DNA from: Mesorhizobium sp. WSM3860
Lineage (GTDB): Bacteria > Pseudomonadota > Alphaproteobacteria > Rhizobiales > Rhizobiaceae
Length of the DNA stretch: 64,000 nt
Assembly: GCF_002294995.1 (NCBI RefSeq)
Contig: NZ_NSGF01000016.1
Span: 62,001-126,000, forward strand
Reading direction: 5' to 3'
The position numbers and the translations under genes were made by a program. The number at the start of each line of letters is the position of its first letter. Positions within the stretch are counted from its first letter, which is position 1. This document shows positions 27,855-36,800 of the stretch, one piece after another. Under the pieces are notes generated by a model. That model was not told where the DNA came from, did no database searches, and worked only from the letters and a program-made list of their open reading frames with translations.

Positions 27855-27884
27855 TCTGGTTCGCCGCCAATCGCGCTTCGGCGG

Positions 27885-28574
27885 TTAAGCGTCTTCCGAC
27901 CACTCCGAGAGCGCCGCGATCGTGCTGCCGAGTTCCGCGAAGCGGCGGATGACGGTTTCGGCGCCGGCCTCGGTCAGCGCGTCGGCATGGCCGGGGTAGC
28001 TGTGCCCGGCGCCGGTGAAGCCGATGACGCGCATGCCCGCCGTCCTGGCGCCGGTGACGCCGTGCACGGAATCCTCGATGACGAAGGTGTTCTTCGGGTT
28101 GGCGCCGAGCTGTTCGGCGGCACAGAGGAACACGTCCGGCGCCGGCTTGGTCTTCTTGCTGGGAATATCCAGCCCGGAGAAGATGCGGCCGGCGAAGAAC
28201 GGCAGCAGGCGCACCTTCTCCAGCATGAACTCGACGCGTTCCGTGCGTGAATTGGAGCAGACGGCGCGCGGCGCGCTCATCGACGCCACCGCCTCGCGTG
28301 CGCCCTCGATGATGCGCACGTCGCTGCGCAGCTTGCGATCGACGAGTTCCTCCGCGCGGTCAATCAGCGAGGCCTGAAAGGGAAGGTGAGATTTCTCCTC
28401 GACCCGCATCAGGATGTCCTTGAAGGTCAGCCCGGCGTAGGTCTCGGCAAGCTCCTCCGCCGAAATCTCGTATCCGGCCGACGTCAGAAGCTCGGCCTCG
28501 ACGCGCGCGGCGATGATTTCAGAATCGACGAGCACGCCGTCGCAATCAAAGATGACAAGGTCTGGCTGGGGCAT
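27885..28574 (-). CDS. HAD-superfamily phosphatase, subfamily IA
   Basis: 229-residue haloacid dehalogenase-like hydrolase related to phosphoglycolate phosphatase and beta-phosphoglucomutase. Motif I is VIFDCDGVLVDSE with the nucleophile pair D10/D12. Motif II lies in AVCSNSRTERVEF, motif III in KKTKPAPDVFLCAA, and motif IV in TFVIEDSVHGVTGARTAG. The cap is the helical type inserted after motif I. Substrate is unknown. It faces the lipoprotein gene convergently and is preceded by an intergenic stretch with two palindromic repeats. Confidence 0.88.
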   Translation of the reverse strand: MPQPDLVIFDCDGVLVDSEIIAARVEAELLTSAGYEISAEELAETYAGLTFKDILMRVEEKSHLPFQASLIDRAEELVDRKLRSDVRIIEGAREAVASMSAPRAVCSNSRTERVEFMLEKVRLLPFFAGRIFSGLDIPSKKTKPAPDVFLCAAEQLGANPKNTFVIEDSVHGVTGARTAGMRVIGFTGAGHSYPGHADALTEAGAETVIRRFAELGSTIAALSEWSEDA

Positions 28575-28617
28575 GGCAATCCGGAACGTGGGGAGGGGAA
28601 CATGGCCTGACTGGCTT

Positions 28618-28668
28618 AGAGCATGATGCCGAAAAGTGTGGAGCGGTTTTCGGACGACATCATGCTCT
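28618..28668. repeat. palindromic intergenic repeat A
   Basis: 51-base imperfect palindrome with 11-base outer arms (AGAGCATGATG/CATCATGCTCT) and inner CCGAAAA/TTTTCGG arms. This motif is familiar to me as a dispersed palindromic element of rhizobial intergenic regions (RIME-like). It sits between the HAD gene and ccrM. Confidence 0.75.
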
Positions 28669-28680
28669 ATTTCTTTGATT

Positions 28681-28733
28681 TAGAGCCGGAATTCAGATTT
28701 CACGTCGAACAGACCTGAAATCTTCCGGCTCTA
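28681..28733. repeat. palindromic intergenic repeat B
   Basis: 53-base imperfect palindrome with 11-base outer arms (TAGAGCCGGAA/TTCCGGCTCTA) and inner AGATTTCA/TGAAATCT arms. It lies only 12 bases after repeat A and is probably part of the same mosaic element. Confidence 0.72.
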
Positions 28734-28808
28734 GGCGGCGCGGCATACACCAATGGGCCGGTGTTCGCAAATCGCTGGCGCAGGGCTCTCGCCCGACCTT
28801 CACCGAAT

Positions 28809-28844
28809 GTTTACGCTGATCGGTAACCATAACCGCCAGTAAAC
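28809..28844. promoter_or_regulatory. nested inverted repeat upstream of ccrM
   Basis: GTTTAC at 28809-28814 is mirrored by GTAAAC at 28839-28844, and between them CGGT/ACCG form a second nested pair. The block holds GTAACCAT, one base from the CtrA half-site TTAACCAT. It ends 25 bases before the ccrM start, a position suited to an operator. The function is inferred. Confidence 0.35.
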
Positions 28845-28869
28845 CGTAACGCGTGCTTTGGGTGTTTTG

Positions 28870-30003
28870 ATGTCTGCCGTGCGTCTTCTCGACGAGCTTT
28901 CCCACGCTCCCCAGCAGTCCGAATGGCTGGACGCGATCCTCAAAGGCGACTGCGTCGCAGCCCTTGACAGGCTGCCGGAAAAGTCGATCGACGTCATCTT
29001 CGCCGATCCGCCTTACAACCTGCAACTCGACGGCGACCTGCATCGGCCCGACCAGTCCAAGGTCGACGCCGTCGACGACGACTGGGACCGGTTCGAGAGC
29101 TTTGAGGCCTATGACGCCTTCACCCGCGCCTGGCTGCTTGCCGCGCGGCGCGTGCTGAAGCCCAACGGCACCATCTGGGTCATTGGCTCCTACCATAACA
29201 TCTTCCGCGTCGGCGCCCGCATGCAGGACCTCGGCTTCTGGATCCTGAACGACGTCGTCTGGCGCAAGACCAACCCGATGCCGAACTTCCGCGGCCGCCG
29301 CTTCCAGAACGCGCATGAGACGATGATCTGGGCCTCACGCGACCAGAAGGGCAAGGGCTACACCTTCAACTACGAAGCGCTGAAGGCCTCGAATGACGAT
29401 TTGCAGATGCGCTCGGACTGGCTGTTCCCGATCTGCACCGGCGCCGAGCGCCTGAAGGACGAGAACGGCAACAAGCTGCATCCGACGCAGAAGCCGGAAG
29501 CGCTGCTGGCCCGCATCATGATGGCCTCGACCAAGCCGGGCGATGTCGTGCTCGATCCCTTCTTCGGCTCGGGCACCACGGGTGCGGTCGCCAAGCGCCT
29601 CGGCCGCCACTTTGTCGGCATCGAGCGCGAGCAGGCCTATATCGACGCCGCCAACGAGCGTATTGCGGCCGTTCGTCCGCTGGAGGGCGCCGATCTCACC
29701 GTGCTCTCGGGCAAGCGCGCCGAGCCGCGCGTCGCCTTTATCAGCCTGATCGACACCGGCCTGTTGGCGCCGGGCGCCACGCTGTACGACGCCAAGAAGC
29801 GCTGGGTCGCCAAGGTGCGCGCCGACGGCACGCTGGCCATCGGCGACAGCGCCGGCTCGATCCACAAGATCGGCGCCGAAGTGCAGGGCCTCGATGCCTG
29901 CAACGGCTGGACCTTCTGGCACTATGAGCGCAGCGGCGGCCTCACCCCGATCGACGAATTGCGCCGCATTGCGCGCCTCGGCATGGAGCGGGCAGGGGCG
30001 TGA
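28870..30003 (+). CDS. ccrM: CcrM-type adenine DNA methyltransferase (GANTC)
   Basis: 377-residue beta-class N6-adenine methyltransferase expected to methylate GANTC, the solitary cell-cycle methyltransferase of alphaproteobacteria. Motif IV DPPY is at residues 46-49 (FADPPYNLQL), and SAM-binding motif I is DPFFGSGTTG near residue 230. The C-terminal domain of about 85 residues (from LTVLSGKRAEPR) is the CcrM-specific DNA-recognition extension. No restriction gene is adjacent, which agrees with a solitary enzyme. I use the ATG at 28870, since the frame opens at a TTG four codons earlier without support. Confidence 0.95.
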   Translation: MSAVRLLDELSHAPQQSEWLDAILKGDCVAALDRLPEKSIDVIFADPPYNLQLDGDLHRPDQSKVDAVDDDWDRFESFEAYDAFTRAWLLAARRVLKPNGTIWVIGSYHNIFRVGARMQDLGFWILNDVVWRKTNPMPNFRGRRFQNAHETMIWASRDQKGKGYTFNYEALKASNDDLQMRSDWLFPICTGAERLKDENGNKLHPTQKPEALLARIMMASTKPGDVVLDPFFGSGTTGAVAKRLGRHFVGIEREQAYIDAANERIAAVRPLEGADLTVLSGKRAEPRVAFISLIDTGLLAPGATLYDAKKRWVAKVRADGTLAIGDSAGSIHKIGAEVQGLDACNGWTFWHYERSGGLTPIDELRRIARLGMERAGA

Positions 30004-30048
30004 TCCGCCCCGATCTGCTTGAATCAAATCCTTAGCGGATAGCCGCAA

Positions 30049-30113
30049 GCGATTCAGATCAGGCCGCAATCCCGAGCCGCTCAAGGTCCGCTTTAAGCGC
30101 CTTGGCGTCGGTG
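30049..30113 (-). pseudogene. detached duplicate of the 3' end of the HAD gene at 30532
   Basis: These 65 bases match 30522-30586 with six mismatches. Read on the minus strand they still encode the last residues of the neighbouring HAD protein (DAKALKADLERLGIAA and stop), against LEWLGIAA in the intact gene. Most codon changes are synonymous. The fragment has no upstream coding part, so it is a 3'-end remnant or the far junction of an insertion. Confidence 0.85.
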
Positions 30114-30127
30114 CCTCCGTATGCTGA

Positions 30128-30520
30128 TTACCCAGCTAAGGTCTTGTCTTCTTCGAGAAAGATTTCAGTGATCTCACCCTTTGCCATCAGTGAAAGCTGG
30201 TTGGCGAAGCCGGAAAGGCGCGAATAATCGGTCCGGAGTCGAACGCGGGTAAGATCACGGGCTTCGACGTCGTCGGCGACTTCGATTTGGACGAATAGGT
30301 GACCGACGCCGTCGGCCGGGAAGACAGAGATCGCAATCACGCCGGGCGATTTTAGTGTCAGTTCCGTGCGTTGAAGCGGATAGGCCTGCAGTGACGCGAG
30401 AAAGTTGCCGAGTTCCTTGACCGGGAAATATGTCGCGCCATGTCCCCGAAAATGGCCACGCTCGACATTGGTATCGAGCATCGACCAGTCTGGATTAAAG
30501 GTTAGAACAAGTTTTCCCAT
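30128..30520 (-). CDS. unknown 130-residue protein between HAD 3'-end repeats
   Basis: 130-residue soluble protein with no signal peptide or Cys. The pattern is beta-rich: GHFRGHGATYFPVKELGNFL near the N-terminus, then TELTLKSPGVIAISVF, then a stretch ending in RTDYSRLSGFANQL. The order of elements recalls small WapI/DUF6228-type immunity proteins, but this is only a pattern impression and no toxin gene is adjacent. It lies exactly between two copies of the HAD 3' end, 11 bases from the intact HAD stop, and appears to be inserted DNA. The ribosome binding site is weak. Confidence 0.6.
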   Translation of the reverse strand: MGKLVLTFNPDWSMLDTNVERGHFRGHGATYFPVKELGNFLASLQAYPLQRTELTLKSPGVIAISVFPADGVGHLFVQIEVADDVEARDLTRVRLRTDYSRLSGFANQLSLMAKGEITEIFLEEDKTLAG

Positions 30521-30521
30521 C

Positions 30522-30586
30522 GCGACTTAGATCAAGCCGCAATCCCAAGCCACTCAAGGTCTGCTTTAAGCGCCTTGGCGTCGGTG
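30522..30586. repeat. proximal copy of the 65-base HAD 3'-end direct repeat
   Basis: Partner of 30049-30113, in the same orientation with an offset of 473 bases. This copy is the functional 3' end of the HAD gene. The pair brackets a single small gene, giving an att-like arrangement without any visible integrase. Confidence 0.85.
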
Positions 30587-31143
30587 AACAGCACCGCCTG
30601 CCAGCCGGCCGCCTTGGCGCCATCGACATTCTTCTGGCTGTCGTCGATGAACAGCGTGGCGGCGGGCTCCAGGTCAAATGATGCGACGTGACGGTCGTAG
30701 ATGGCTTGGTCCGGCTTGATCAGGCCGATCTCGCCCGAGACGGTGACGCCGCGCGGCCGGTTGAGAAAATCAAAGCGCCGGCGCGCTTCGGCGAAAGTGT
30801 CGGCGGCGAAATTGGTCAGCATGGTCACATCGCGGCCGCTGTCGATCAGGCCGACCATGATGGCGACGCTGTCGTCATAGGCATGCGGCACCATCTCGTG
30901 CCAGCAGCGGCGGAAATTGCGGATGTTCTCGGCGTGATGGGGGTGTTCGGCGATCAGCAGCGCCTCGGCCTCTTCCCAGGTGCGGCCGCGATCCTGCTCG
31001 ATGTTCCAGGCGCTGGTGCAGACATTGTCGAAGAACCACTTCCGCGCCTCGCCATCCGGGATCAGCCGGCTGAACGGAAGGTCCGGATCGTAGTGGATCA
31101 GCACCTTGCCGATATCGAACACGATGTGGCGGATTTCAGTCAT
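30532..31143 (-). CDS. HAD-superfamily hydrolase, YihX-like
   Basis: 203-residue HAD-IA hydrolase of the YihX/soluble-epoxide-hydrolase-N-like group. Motif I is HIVFDIGKVLIHYDP, motif II MLTNFAADTF, motif III LIKPDQAIYDRH, and motif IV FIDDSQKNVDGAKAAG. YihX dephosphorylates glucose-1-phosphate, but the substrate here is not known. The 3' end is duplicated 473 bases downstream. It follows mutY on the same strand by ten bases, so the two are probably cotranscribed. Confidence 0.88.
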   Translation of the reverse strand: MTEIRHIVFDIGKVLIHYDPDLPFSRLIPDGEARKWFFDNVCTSAWNIEQDRGRTWEEAEALLIAEHPHHAENIRNFRRCWHEMVPHAYDDSVAIMVGLIDSGRDVTMLTNFAADTFAEARRRFDFLNRPRGVTVSGEIGLIKPDQAIYDRHVASFDLEPAATLFIDDSQKNVDGAKAAGWQAVLFTDAKALKADLEWLGIAA

Positions 31144-31153
31144 TGCGGTCCTT

Positions 31154-32287
31154 TCAACGCGGGCGCTGCGGGGCTTGCTTTCTGGTTGCGCCCGGTATCG
31201 CTGCCTCGATTACCTTTTTCATGACGGTGGGCAGCGCTTCTCCGGAAATTTCGTGGGCCAGCGACCAGAAATGCCCGTTGGGCGCATCACCCCTGATGTG
31301 GGCATGGAAGACGTCGAGTTCGAGCGCGAAATGCGTGAAGATATGGCCGATCCGCCCGGCGCGCCGCCAGTCGGCCGCAAAGGGCGCTGCGTCCGCCGTC
31401 GTAGCGCCGTCGGCCCGCGCCGTCCACGCCGTGGTCGGCACCTCGGTCATGCCGCCGAGCAGTCCCTTGTCGGGCCGTTTGCGCAGCAGGACGGCGCCGT
31501 CATCGCGCTGGGCGACAAAGGCAGCACCGCGCCTGAGCGGCTTGTCGTCCTTGGGCTCGCGGACTGGAAAGCGCTCCGGATCGCCTGAGAGGATCGCGCT
31601 GCAATCCTCGCGCAGCGGGCACAGCATGCAGCGCGGCCGCCGCGGCGTGCAGATCGTCGCGCCGAGGTCCATCATCGCCTGGGCGAAATCGCCGGGCCTT
31701 GTCTGTGGCACAAGCTTCTCGACCAGCGCGCGGATTTCCGGCTTGGCCTCGCTGAGCGGCGTCTCCACCGAATAGAGCCGCGAGACCACGCGTTCGACAT
31801 TGCCGTCGACGACGGCGGCTGGCCGGTCGAAGGCGATCGCCGCGATGGCGGCCGCCGTGTAGGCGCCGATCCCCGGCAATTGCTTCAAACCGGCTTCGGT
31901 GTCGGGAAAGCGGCCGCCCCGCTGCGCCACGAGATCGGCGCAGGCTTTGAGATTGCGTGCCCTTGAATAATAACCAAGCCCGGCCCAGGCCTTCATGACG
32001 TCCTCGGCGGGCGCGGCGGCCAGCGCCTCGATGCTCGGCCATTTCTCCAGGAAGGTGCGGAAATAGGCCTTTACCGCCTCGACCGTGGTCTGCTGCAGCA
32101 TCACCTCGGAGAGCCAGACCCGATAGGGATCAGGCCTTGTCCCGCGCGCGAACGCACTCGGCGTCACGCGCCAGGGCAGGTCACGGTGATGCGCGTCGTA
32201 CCAGGCAAGCAGGCGGACGGCGACGCTGCTATCTCCGGATATGGACTTCTCGGCTGCGGCCTTGCGGGTCTGGTGTTGCGGTGCCAT
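31154..32287 (-). CDS. mutY: A/G-specific adenine DNA glycosylase
   Basis: 377-residue MutY, which removes adenine mispaired with 8-oxoguanine or guanine. The N-terminal helix-hairpin-helix glycosylase domain includes LPWRV near residue 38, EVMLQQTTVEAV, and LPGIGAYTAAAIAAIAFD. The [4Fe-4S] motif has the C-X6-C-X2-C-X5-C spacing (CTPRRPRCMLCPLREDC) near residue 210. The C-terminal NUDIX-like domain for 8-oxoG recognition follows. An ATG at 32287 is the first start. It is divergent from the DciA-like gene 32 bases away. Confidence 0.95.
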   Translation of the reverse strand: MAPQHQTRKAAAEKSISGDSSVAVRLLAWYDAHHRDLPWRVTPSAFARGTRPDPYRVWLSEVMLQQTTVEAVKAYFRTFLEKWPSIEALAAAPAEDVMKAWAGLGYYSRARNLKACADLVAQRGGRFPDTEAGLKQLPGIGAYTAAAIAAIAFDRPAAVVDGNVERVVSRLYSVETPLSEAKPEIRALVEKLVPQTRPGDFAQAMMDLGATICTPRRPRCMLCPLREDCSAILSGDPERFPVREPKDDKPLRRGAAFVAQRDDGAVLLRKRPDKGLLGGMTEVPTTAWTARADGATTADAAPFAADWRRAGRIGHIFTHFALELDVFHAHIRGDAPNGHFWSLAHEISGEALPTVMKKVIEAAIPGATRKQAPQRPR

Positions 32288-32319
32288 TGATCGGGTTGAT
32301 TTAGGATCGGAGAACGCAA

Positions 32320-32820
32320 ATGGCAGGGAAAAGGCCCTTCGGCAATCCCGTTCCGGTAAGCGATCTCGCGACCGAGATCCTCGATCCGGTGCTGAGGAAG
32401 CGCGCCGGCATCTCGATCGGGCTGGTGCAGTCCTGGGAAGAGATCGCCGGGCCGCGCCTGGCCAGCCATTCGCGCCCGGAAAAGATCCAGTGGCCGCGCC
32501 GCCTGCATGAGGACGATCCGTTCGAGCCGGCGGTGCTGATCATTGCCTGCGAAGGCATGGCGGCGCTGCACCTGCAGCATGAGGCCGGCGAGGTCATCAA
32601 CCGCGTCAACGCCTTTCTGGGCTTCAACGCCATCGGCCGCATCAAGATCCTGCAGAAGCCGGTCCTTTCGGCGAAAGCGCGGCCGAAACCGCAACCGAGA
32701 CCGCTCAGCGAGGCCGAGAAATCGAAGCTGGCGCGAACCGTCGGCAAGATCGAGGACGATGGCCTGCGCGCCTCGCTGGAGCGGCTCGGAGCGACCATCC
32801 TCGGACAAAAAAAGCCCTGA
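32320..32820 (+). CDS. DciA-like DUF721 protein
   Basis: 166-residue DUF721 protein. Family member DciA loads the replicative helicase DnaB in bacteria that lack DnaC. The N-terminal KH-like domain shows VQSWEEIAGPRLASHSRPEK near residue 37 and ALHLQHEAGEVINRVNAFLG near residue 85. The C-terminal part is basic and Pro-rich, then helical. No DnaC is seen in the window. The assignment to helicase loading comes from the family, not from this locus. Confidence 0.82.
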   Translation: MAGKRPFGNPVPVSDLATEILDPVLRKRAGISIGLVQSWEEIAGPRLASHSRPEKIQWPRRLHEDDPFEPAVLIIACEGMAALHLQHEAGEVINRVNAFLGFNAIGRIKILQKPVLSAKARPKPQPRPLSEAEKSKLARTVGKIEDDGLRASLERLGATILGQKKP

Positions 32821-33017
32821 GCATGTCTCCCGAAAGTTCCGGCGGTTTCCGGAAAAGACGTGGAGCGCGCTGCAAAATTGTCGTCAATATCGCATATTCG
32901 TGATCGCGCCCGAAAAATTTGGCGATTGGATTGGGGATGCCGATGCCTTAATTCGCGCCAACTCTCGCCTTTTCTAGCCCTTGCATTGCAAAATCCAACC
33001 GATATCAGGTGATTCGC

Positions 33018-33746
33018 ATGAACCGCTCTTTGTCCCGCAGAAACCTTTTGACCACGCTGGCCGCCGTTCCGGCTGTGGCGCTGCTTGCCGCATGCAGCGA
33101 CTCGGGCGAGGAGGCAAAGGCGGCCGATGTGAAGCCCGCCAACCCGTCGACGCCAGCCAAGCCCGCCACGCCCGCGGCCGCTCAGGTGCCGGAAGCGCAG
33201 GGCACCGTCGACATGGCGGAATTGCTGAAGCCCGGCGCCTTGCCCGACAAGCAGCTTGGCAAGGACGACGCCAAGGTCACCATCGTCGAATATGCCTCGA
33301 TGACCTGCCCGCATTGCGCGCATTTCAACGACACAACCTTTCCTGAGTTGAAGTCGAAATACATCGACACCGGCAAGGTGCGCTACATCCTGCGCGAATT
33401 CCCCTTCGACCCGAGCGCCGAGGCCGGTTTCATGCTGGCGCGCTGCGCCAAGGACAACTATTTCGCCATGGTGGACGTGTTGTTCAAGCAGCAGCCGAGC
33501 TGGGTCGGCGTCAGCAACACCAAGGAAGCGCTGCTGCAGATTTCCAAGCTCGCCGGTTTTACACAGGAGTCCTTTGAGGCCTGCTTGACGGACCAGAAGC
33601 TTCTGGACGATGTGAGAGCAGTCCAGAAACGCGGAGCGGACGAGTTCAAGGTCGACTCGACGCCCACCTTCTTCATCAACGGAAAGACCTACAAAGGGGC
33701 GATGTCGATTGAGGAAATGTCGGCCATCATCGACCCTCTGCTCTGA
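33018..33746 (+). CDS. DsbA-family thioredoxin-fold lipoprotein
   Basis: 242-residue thiol-disulfide oxidoreductase of the DsbA/DsbG type. The N-terminus has a twin-Arg SRRNLL followed by a lipobox LLAAC with C26, so it is probably a membrane-anchored periplasmic lipoprotein, possibly Tat-exported. A Pro/Ala-rich linker (33-70) precedes the thioredoxin fold. The active site CPHC is at 97-100, and the cis-Pro loop is DSTPTFFINGKTYKG near the C-terminus. The ATG at 33018 is chosen over a GTG at 33009. It lies 60 bases upstream of smc, which may be cotranscribed. Confidence 0.88.
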   Translation: MNRSLSRRNLLTTLAAVPAVALLAACSDSGEEAKAADVKPANPSTPAKPATPAAAQVPEAQGTVDMAELLKPGALPDKQLGKDDAKVTIVEYASMTCPHCAHFNDTTFPELKSKYIDTGKVRYILREFPFDPSAEAGFMLARCAKDNYFAMVDVLFKQQPSWVGVSNTKEALLQISKLAGFTQESFEACLTDQKLLDDVRAVQKRGADEFKVDSTPTFFINGKTYKGAMSIEEMSAIIDPLL

Positions 33747-33806
33747 CGTCCAGGTCCCGCAGAAGCTGCTTGGCTTCGGCATGTTGGCCTTCGCGGGGCG
33801 GCGCGA

Positions 33807-36800
33807 ATGAAGTTTTCGCGCCTTCGCCTACTCGGTTTCAAGTCCTTCGTCGAGCCCGGCGAGTTCGTCATCGAACGCGGGCTGACCGGCATTGTCGGGC
33901 CGAACGGCTGCGGCAAGTCCAACCTTGTCGAGGCGCTGCGCTGGGTGATGGGCGAAAGCTCCTACAAGAACATGCGCGCGTCCGGCATGGACGACGTCAT
34001 CTTTTCCGGCTCCGGTACGCGGCCGGCGCGCAACACCGCCGAAGTCACGCTTTTCCTCGACAATACGGACCGCACGGCGCCCGCCGCCTTCAACGACGCC
34101 GATGAATTGCAGGTGTCGCGCCGCATCGAACGCGAGGCGGGCTCGCTCTACCGCATCAACGGCAAGGAAGCGCGCGCCAAGGACGTGCAGCTGCTGTTCG
34201 CCGATCAGTCGACCGGCGCACGCTCGCCATCGATGGTCGGCCAGGGCCGCATTGGCGAGCTGATCCAGGCCAAGCCCCAGGCTCGCCGCGCGCTGCTCGA
34301 AGAAGCCGCCGGTATCTCCGGCCTGCATACGCGCCGCCACGAGGCGGAGCTTCGGCTGAAGGCGGCCGAACAGAACCTCGAACGGCTGGACGATGTCGTC
34401 GGGGAACTGGAAAGCCAGATCGACAGCCTGAAGCGCCAAGCGCGCCAGGCCTCGCGCTTCAAGAACCTGTCGGCCGACATCCGCAAGGCCGAGGCGACGC
34501 TTCTGCATCTGCGCTGGACGCTGGCCAAAACCCAGGAAGGTGAGGCGCGTTCCGCACTTGCCGTAGCCACCACGCTGGTCGGCGACCGAGCTGCCGCGCA
34601 GATGGCTGCCGCCAGGGAGCAGGGCATCGCCGCCCACCGCCTGCCCGACCTGCGCGACGCCGAAGCCGCAGCAGCGGCGGCCTTCCAGCGGCTGTCTATC
34701 GCCAAGACGCAGATCGAAGAGGAGGCCGGCCGCATCCGCTCGCGCCAGGCGGAGCTCGAGCGCCGCCTGCAGCAGCTCGACGCCGACATCGCCCGCGAGG
34801 AGCGGATGGTGCGCGACAATGCCGACATTCTCGAGCGTCTCCGCACCGAGGAAGCCGAGCTCAATTCCGAAAACGCAGGTGCTGCGGAGCGCGAAGCCAC
34901 CACCCGCGCCGCCTTCGAGCAGGCCGGCGCGACACTCTCGCAGAGCGAAGCCAGACTTGCCGCGCTGACTGCCGAACGCGCCGAGGCGGCCGCCTCGCGC
35001 CACCAGATCGAGCGCACGTTGCGTGAGACCGCCGAACGCCGCGACCGCTTCGCTCGCCAGCTTGCCGAGGTCGATCGCGAGCTCTCCGATATTGTGGCGC
35101 GCATTTCCGGCCTGCCCGATCCCGCCGAGAAGCGGCTGCTGGTCGAGGACGCGCTTGCCCGGCTGGAAGAGAGCGAGCTGGGCGCCATCGCCGCCGAGCA
35201 GGCGGTCGCCGAAGCCCGCGCCGCCGAAAGCGCCGCTCGCCCGCCTTTGCAGGATGCCAAGGCCGAATTGCAGCGTATGGAGACGGAAGCGCGCACGCTG
35301 GCCAAGATCCTCAATGCCGCCAGTGGCGACCTTTTCCCATCGGTGTTGGAGCAGATCAGCGTCGAGCGCGGCTACGAGACGGCACTTGGCGCCGCGCTCG
35401 GCGAGGACCTCGGCGTGCCGCTCGACCGCAGCGCGCCGGTGCATTGGGGCGAGAGCGCGGTGCAGCCCGGCGATGCGGCGCTGCCCGAAGGCGTGAAGAA
35501 CCTGGCAACCGTTGTGCGCGCGCCGGCGCAGCTTGCCCGCCGCTTGGCGCAGATCGGCATCATCGACTCCGCCGATGGGCGTCGCCTTCAAGCGCAGCTC
35601 GCGCCCGGCCAGCGGCTGGTCAGCCGCGACGGCGCGCTCTGGCGCTGGGACGGCTTGACGGCAAGCGCCGATGCCCCGACCGCCGCCGCGCAGCGACTGG
35701 CGCAGAAGAACCGCCTGGCCGAGCTCGATGCCGAGGCCGTGCAGGCGACCCGCGTCGTACGCGAGGCCGAGGAGGCGCTGGCGCGCGCCGAGCAGGCGAT
35801 GCGCCAGGCAAGCGAGGCCGAGCGCAATGCGCGCCAGGCCGGCCGCGACGCGCAGCACTCCCTGGATGCCGCCCGCAACGCGCTGGCCGAGGCGGAGAAG
35901 GCCGGCGGCGAGCTGGCAAGCCGGCGCGCTGCGCTCGAGGAGGCGCGCGCGCGCATCGTCGACAGCCATGAGGAGACGCAAGCCGCCTTCCTCGAAGCCG
36001 AGGAGATGCTGAGGGACGCGCCCGATCTCGGCGACCTGCAGCTCCAGCTCGAACAGGCCTCCGCCAATGTCGCGCGCGACCGCGCCACGCTCGCCGACGC
36101 ACGCGCCGTGCATGAAGGGCTACGCCGCGAGGCCGAGGCGCGCATGCGCCGGCTCGATGCCATCGGTCTCGAGCGCAAGAACTGGCTGGAGCGGGCCGAA
36201 AACGCCTCGGCGCAGATCGCCGCGCTTGGCGAGCGCAAGGCTGAGGCCGAAGCTGAGCGCGAGAGGCTGGCCGACGCGCCCGACGAGATCGACGCCAAGC
36301 GACGCGCCCTCTTGAGTCAGCTTTCCGAGGCCGAGGCGCTGCGCCATGCCGCCGGCGATCGCCTGCAGGAAGCGGAGACCAAGCAGGCCGAGCTGGACAA
36401 GGCGGCGACCGCGGCGATCCAGTCGCTGGCCGAAGCGCGCGAGACCCGCGTCCGCGCCGAGGAGCGGCTGACCGCGGCCGACGAACGCCGCGCCGAGGTC
36501 GAGACGCGCATCCAGGAAGCGCTGAACACGCCGCCGCATCTCGTCATCAAGCATACCGGGCTCGAAGCCGACGATCCGATGCCGGACATGGCCGAGGTCG
36601 AGCGCCAGCTCGACCGGCTGAAGATCGAGCGCGAGCGGCTCGGGGCCGTCAATCTGCGCGCCGAGGAAGAACAGAAGGAGCTGTCGGACCGCCTGGAAAT
36701 CATCGTTTCCGAGCGCGAGGACATCATCGAGGCGATCAGAAAACTGCGCCAGGCGATCCAGAACCTCAACCGCGAGGGCCGCGAACGCCTGCTGTCGGCC

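Noticed and set aside
28720..28869. GANTC site in the ccrM promoter
   Set aside because: No GANTC was found by eye, so methylation feedback as in Caulobacter could not be supported.
32821..32880. Sequence resembling repeat A after the DciA gene (GCATGTCTCCCGAAA)
   Set aside because: The arms are too degenerate to call the same element without a genome search.
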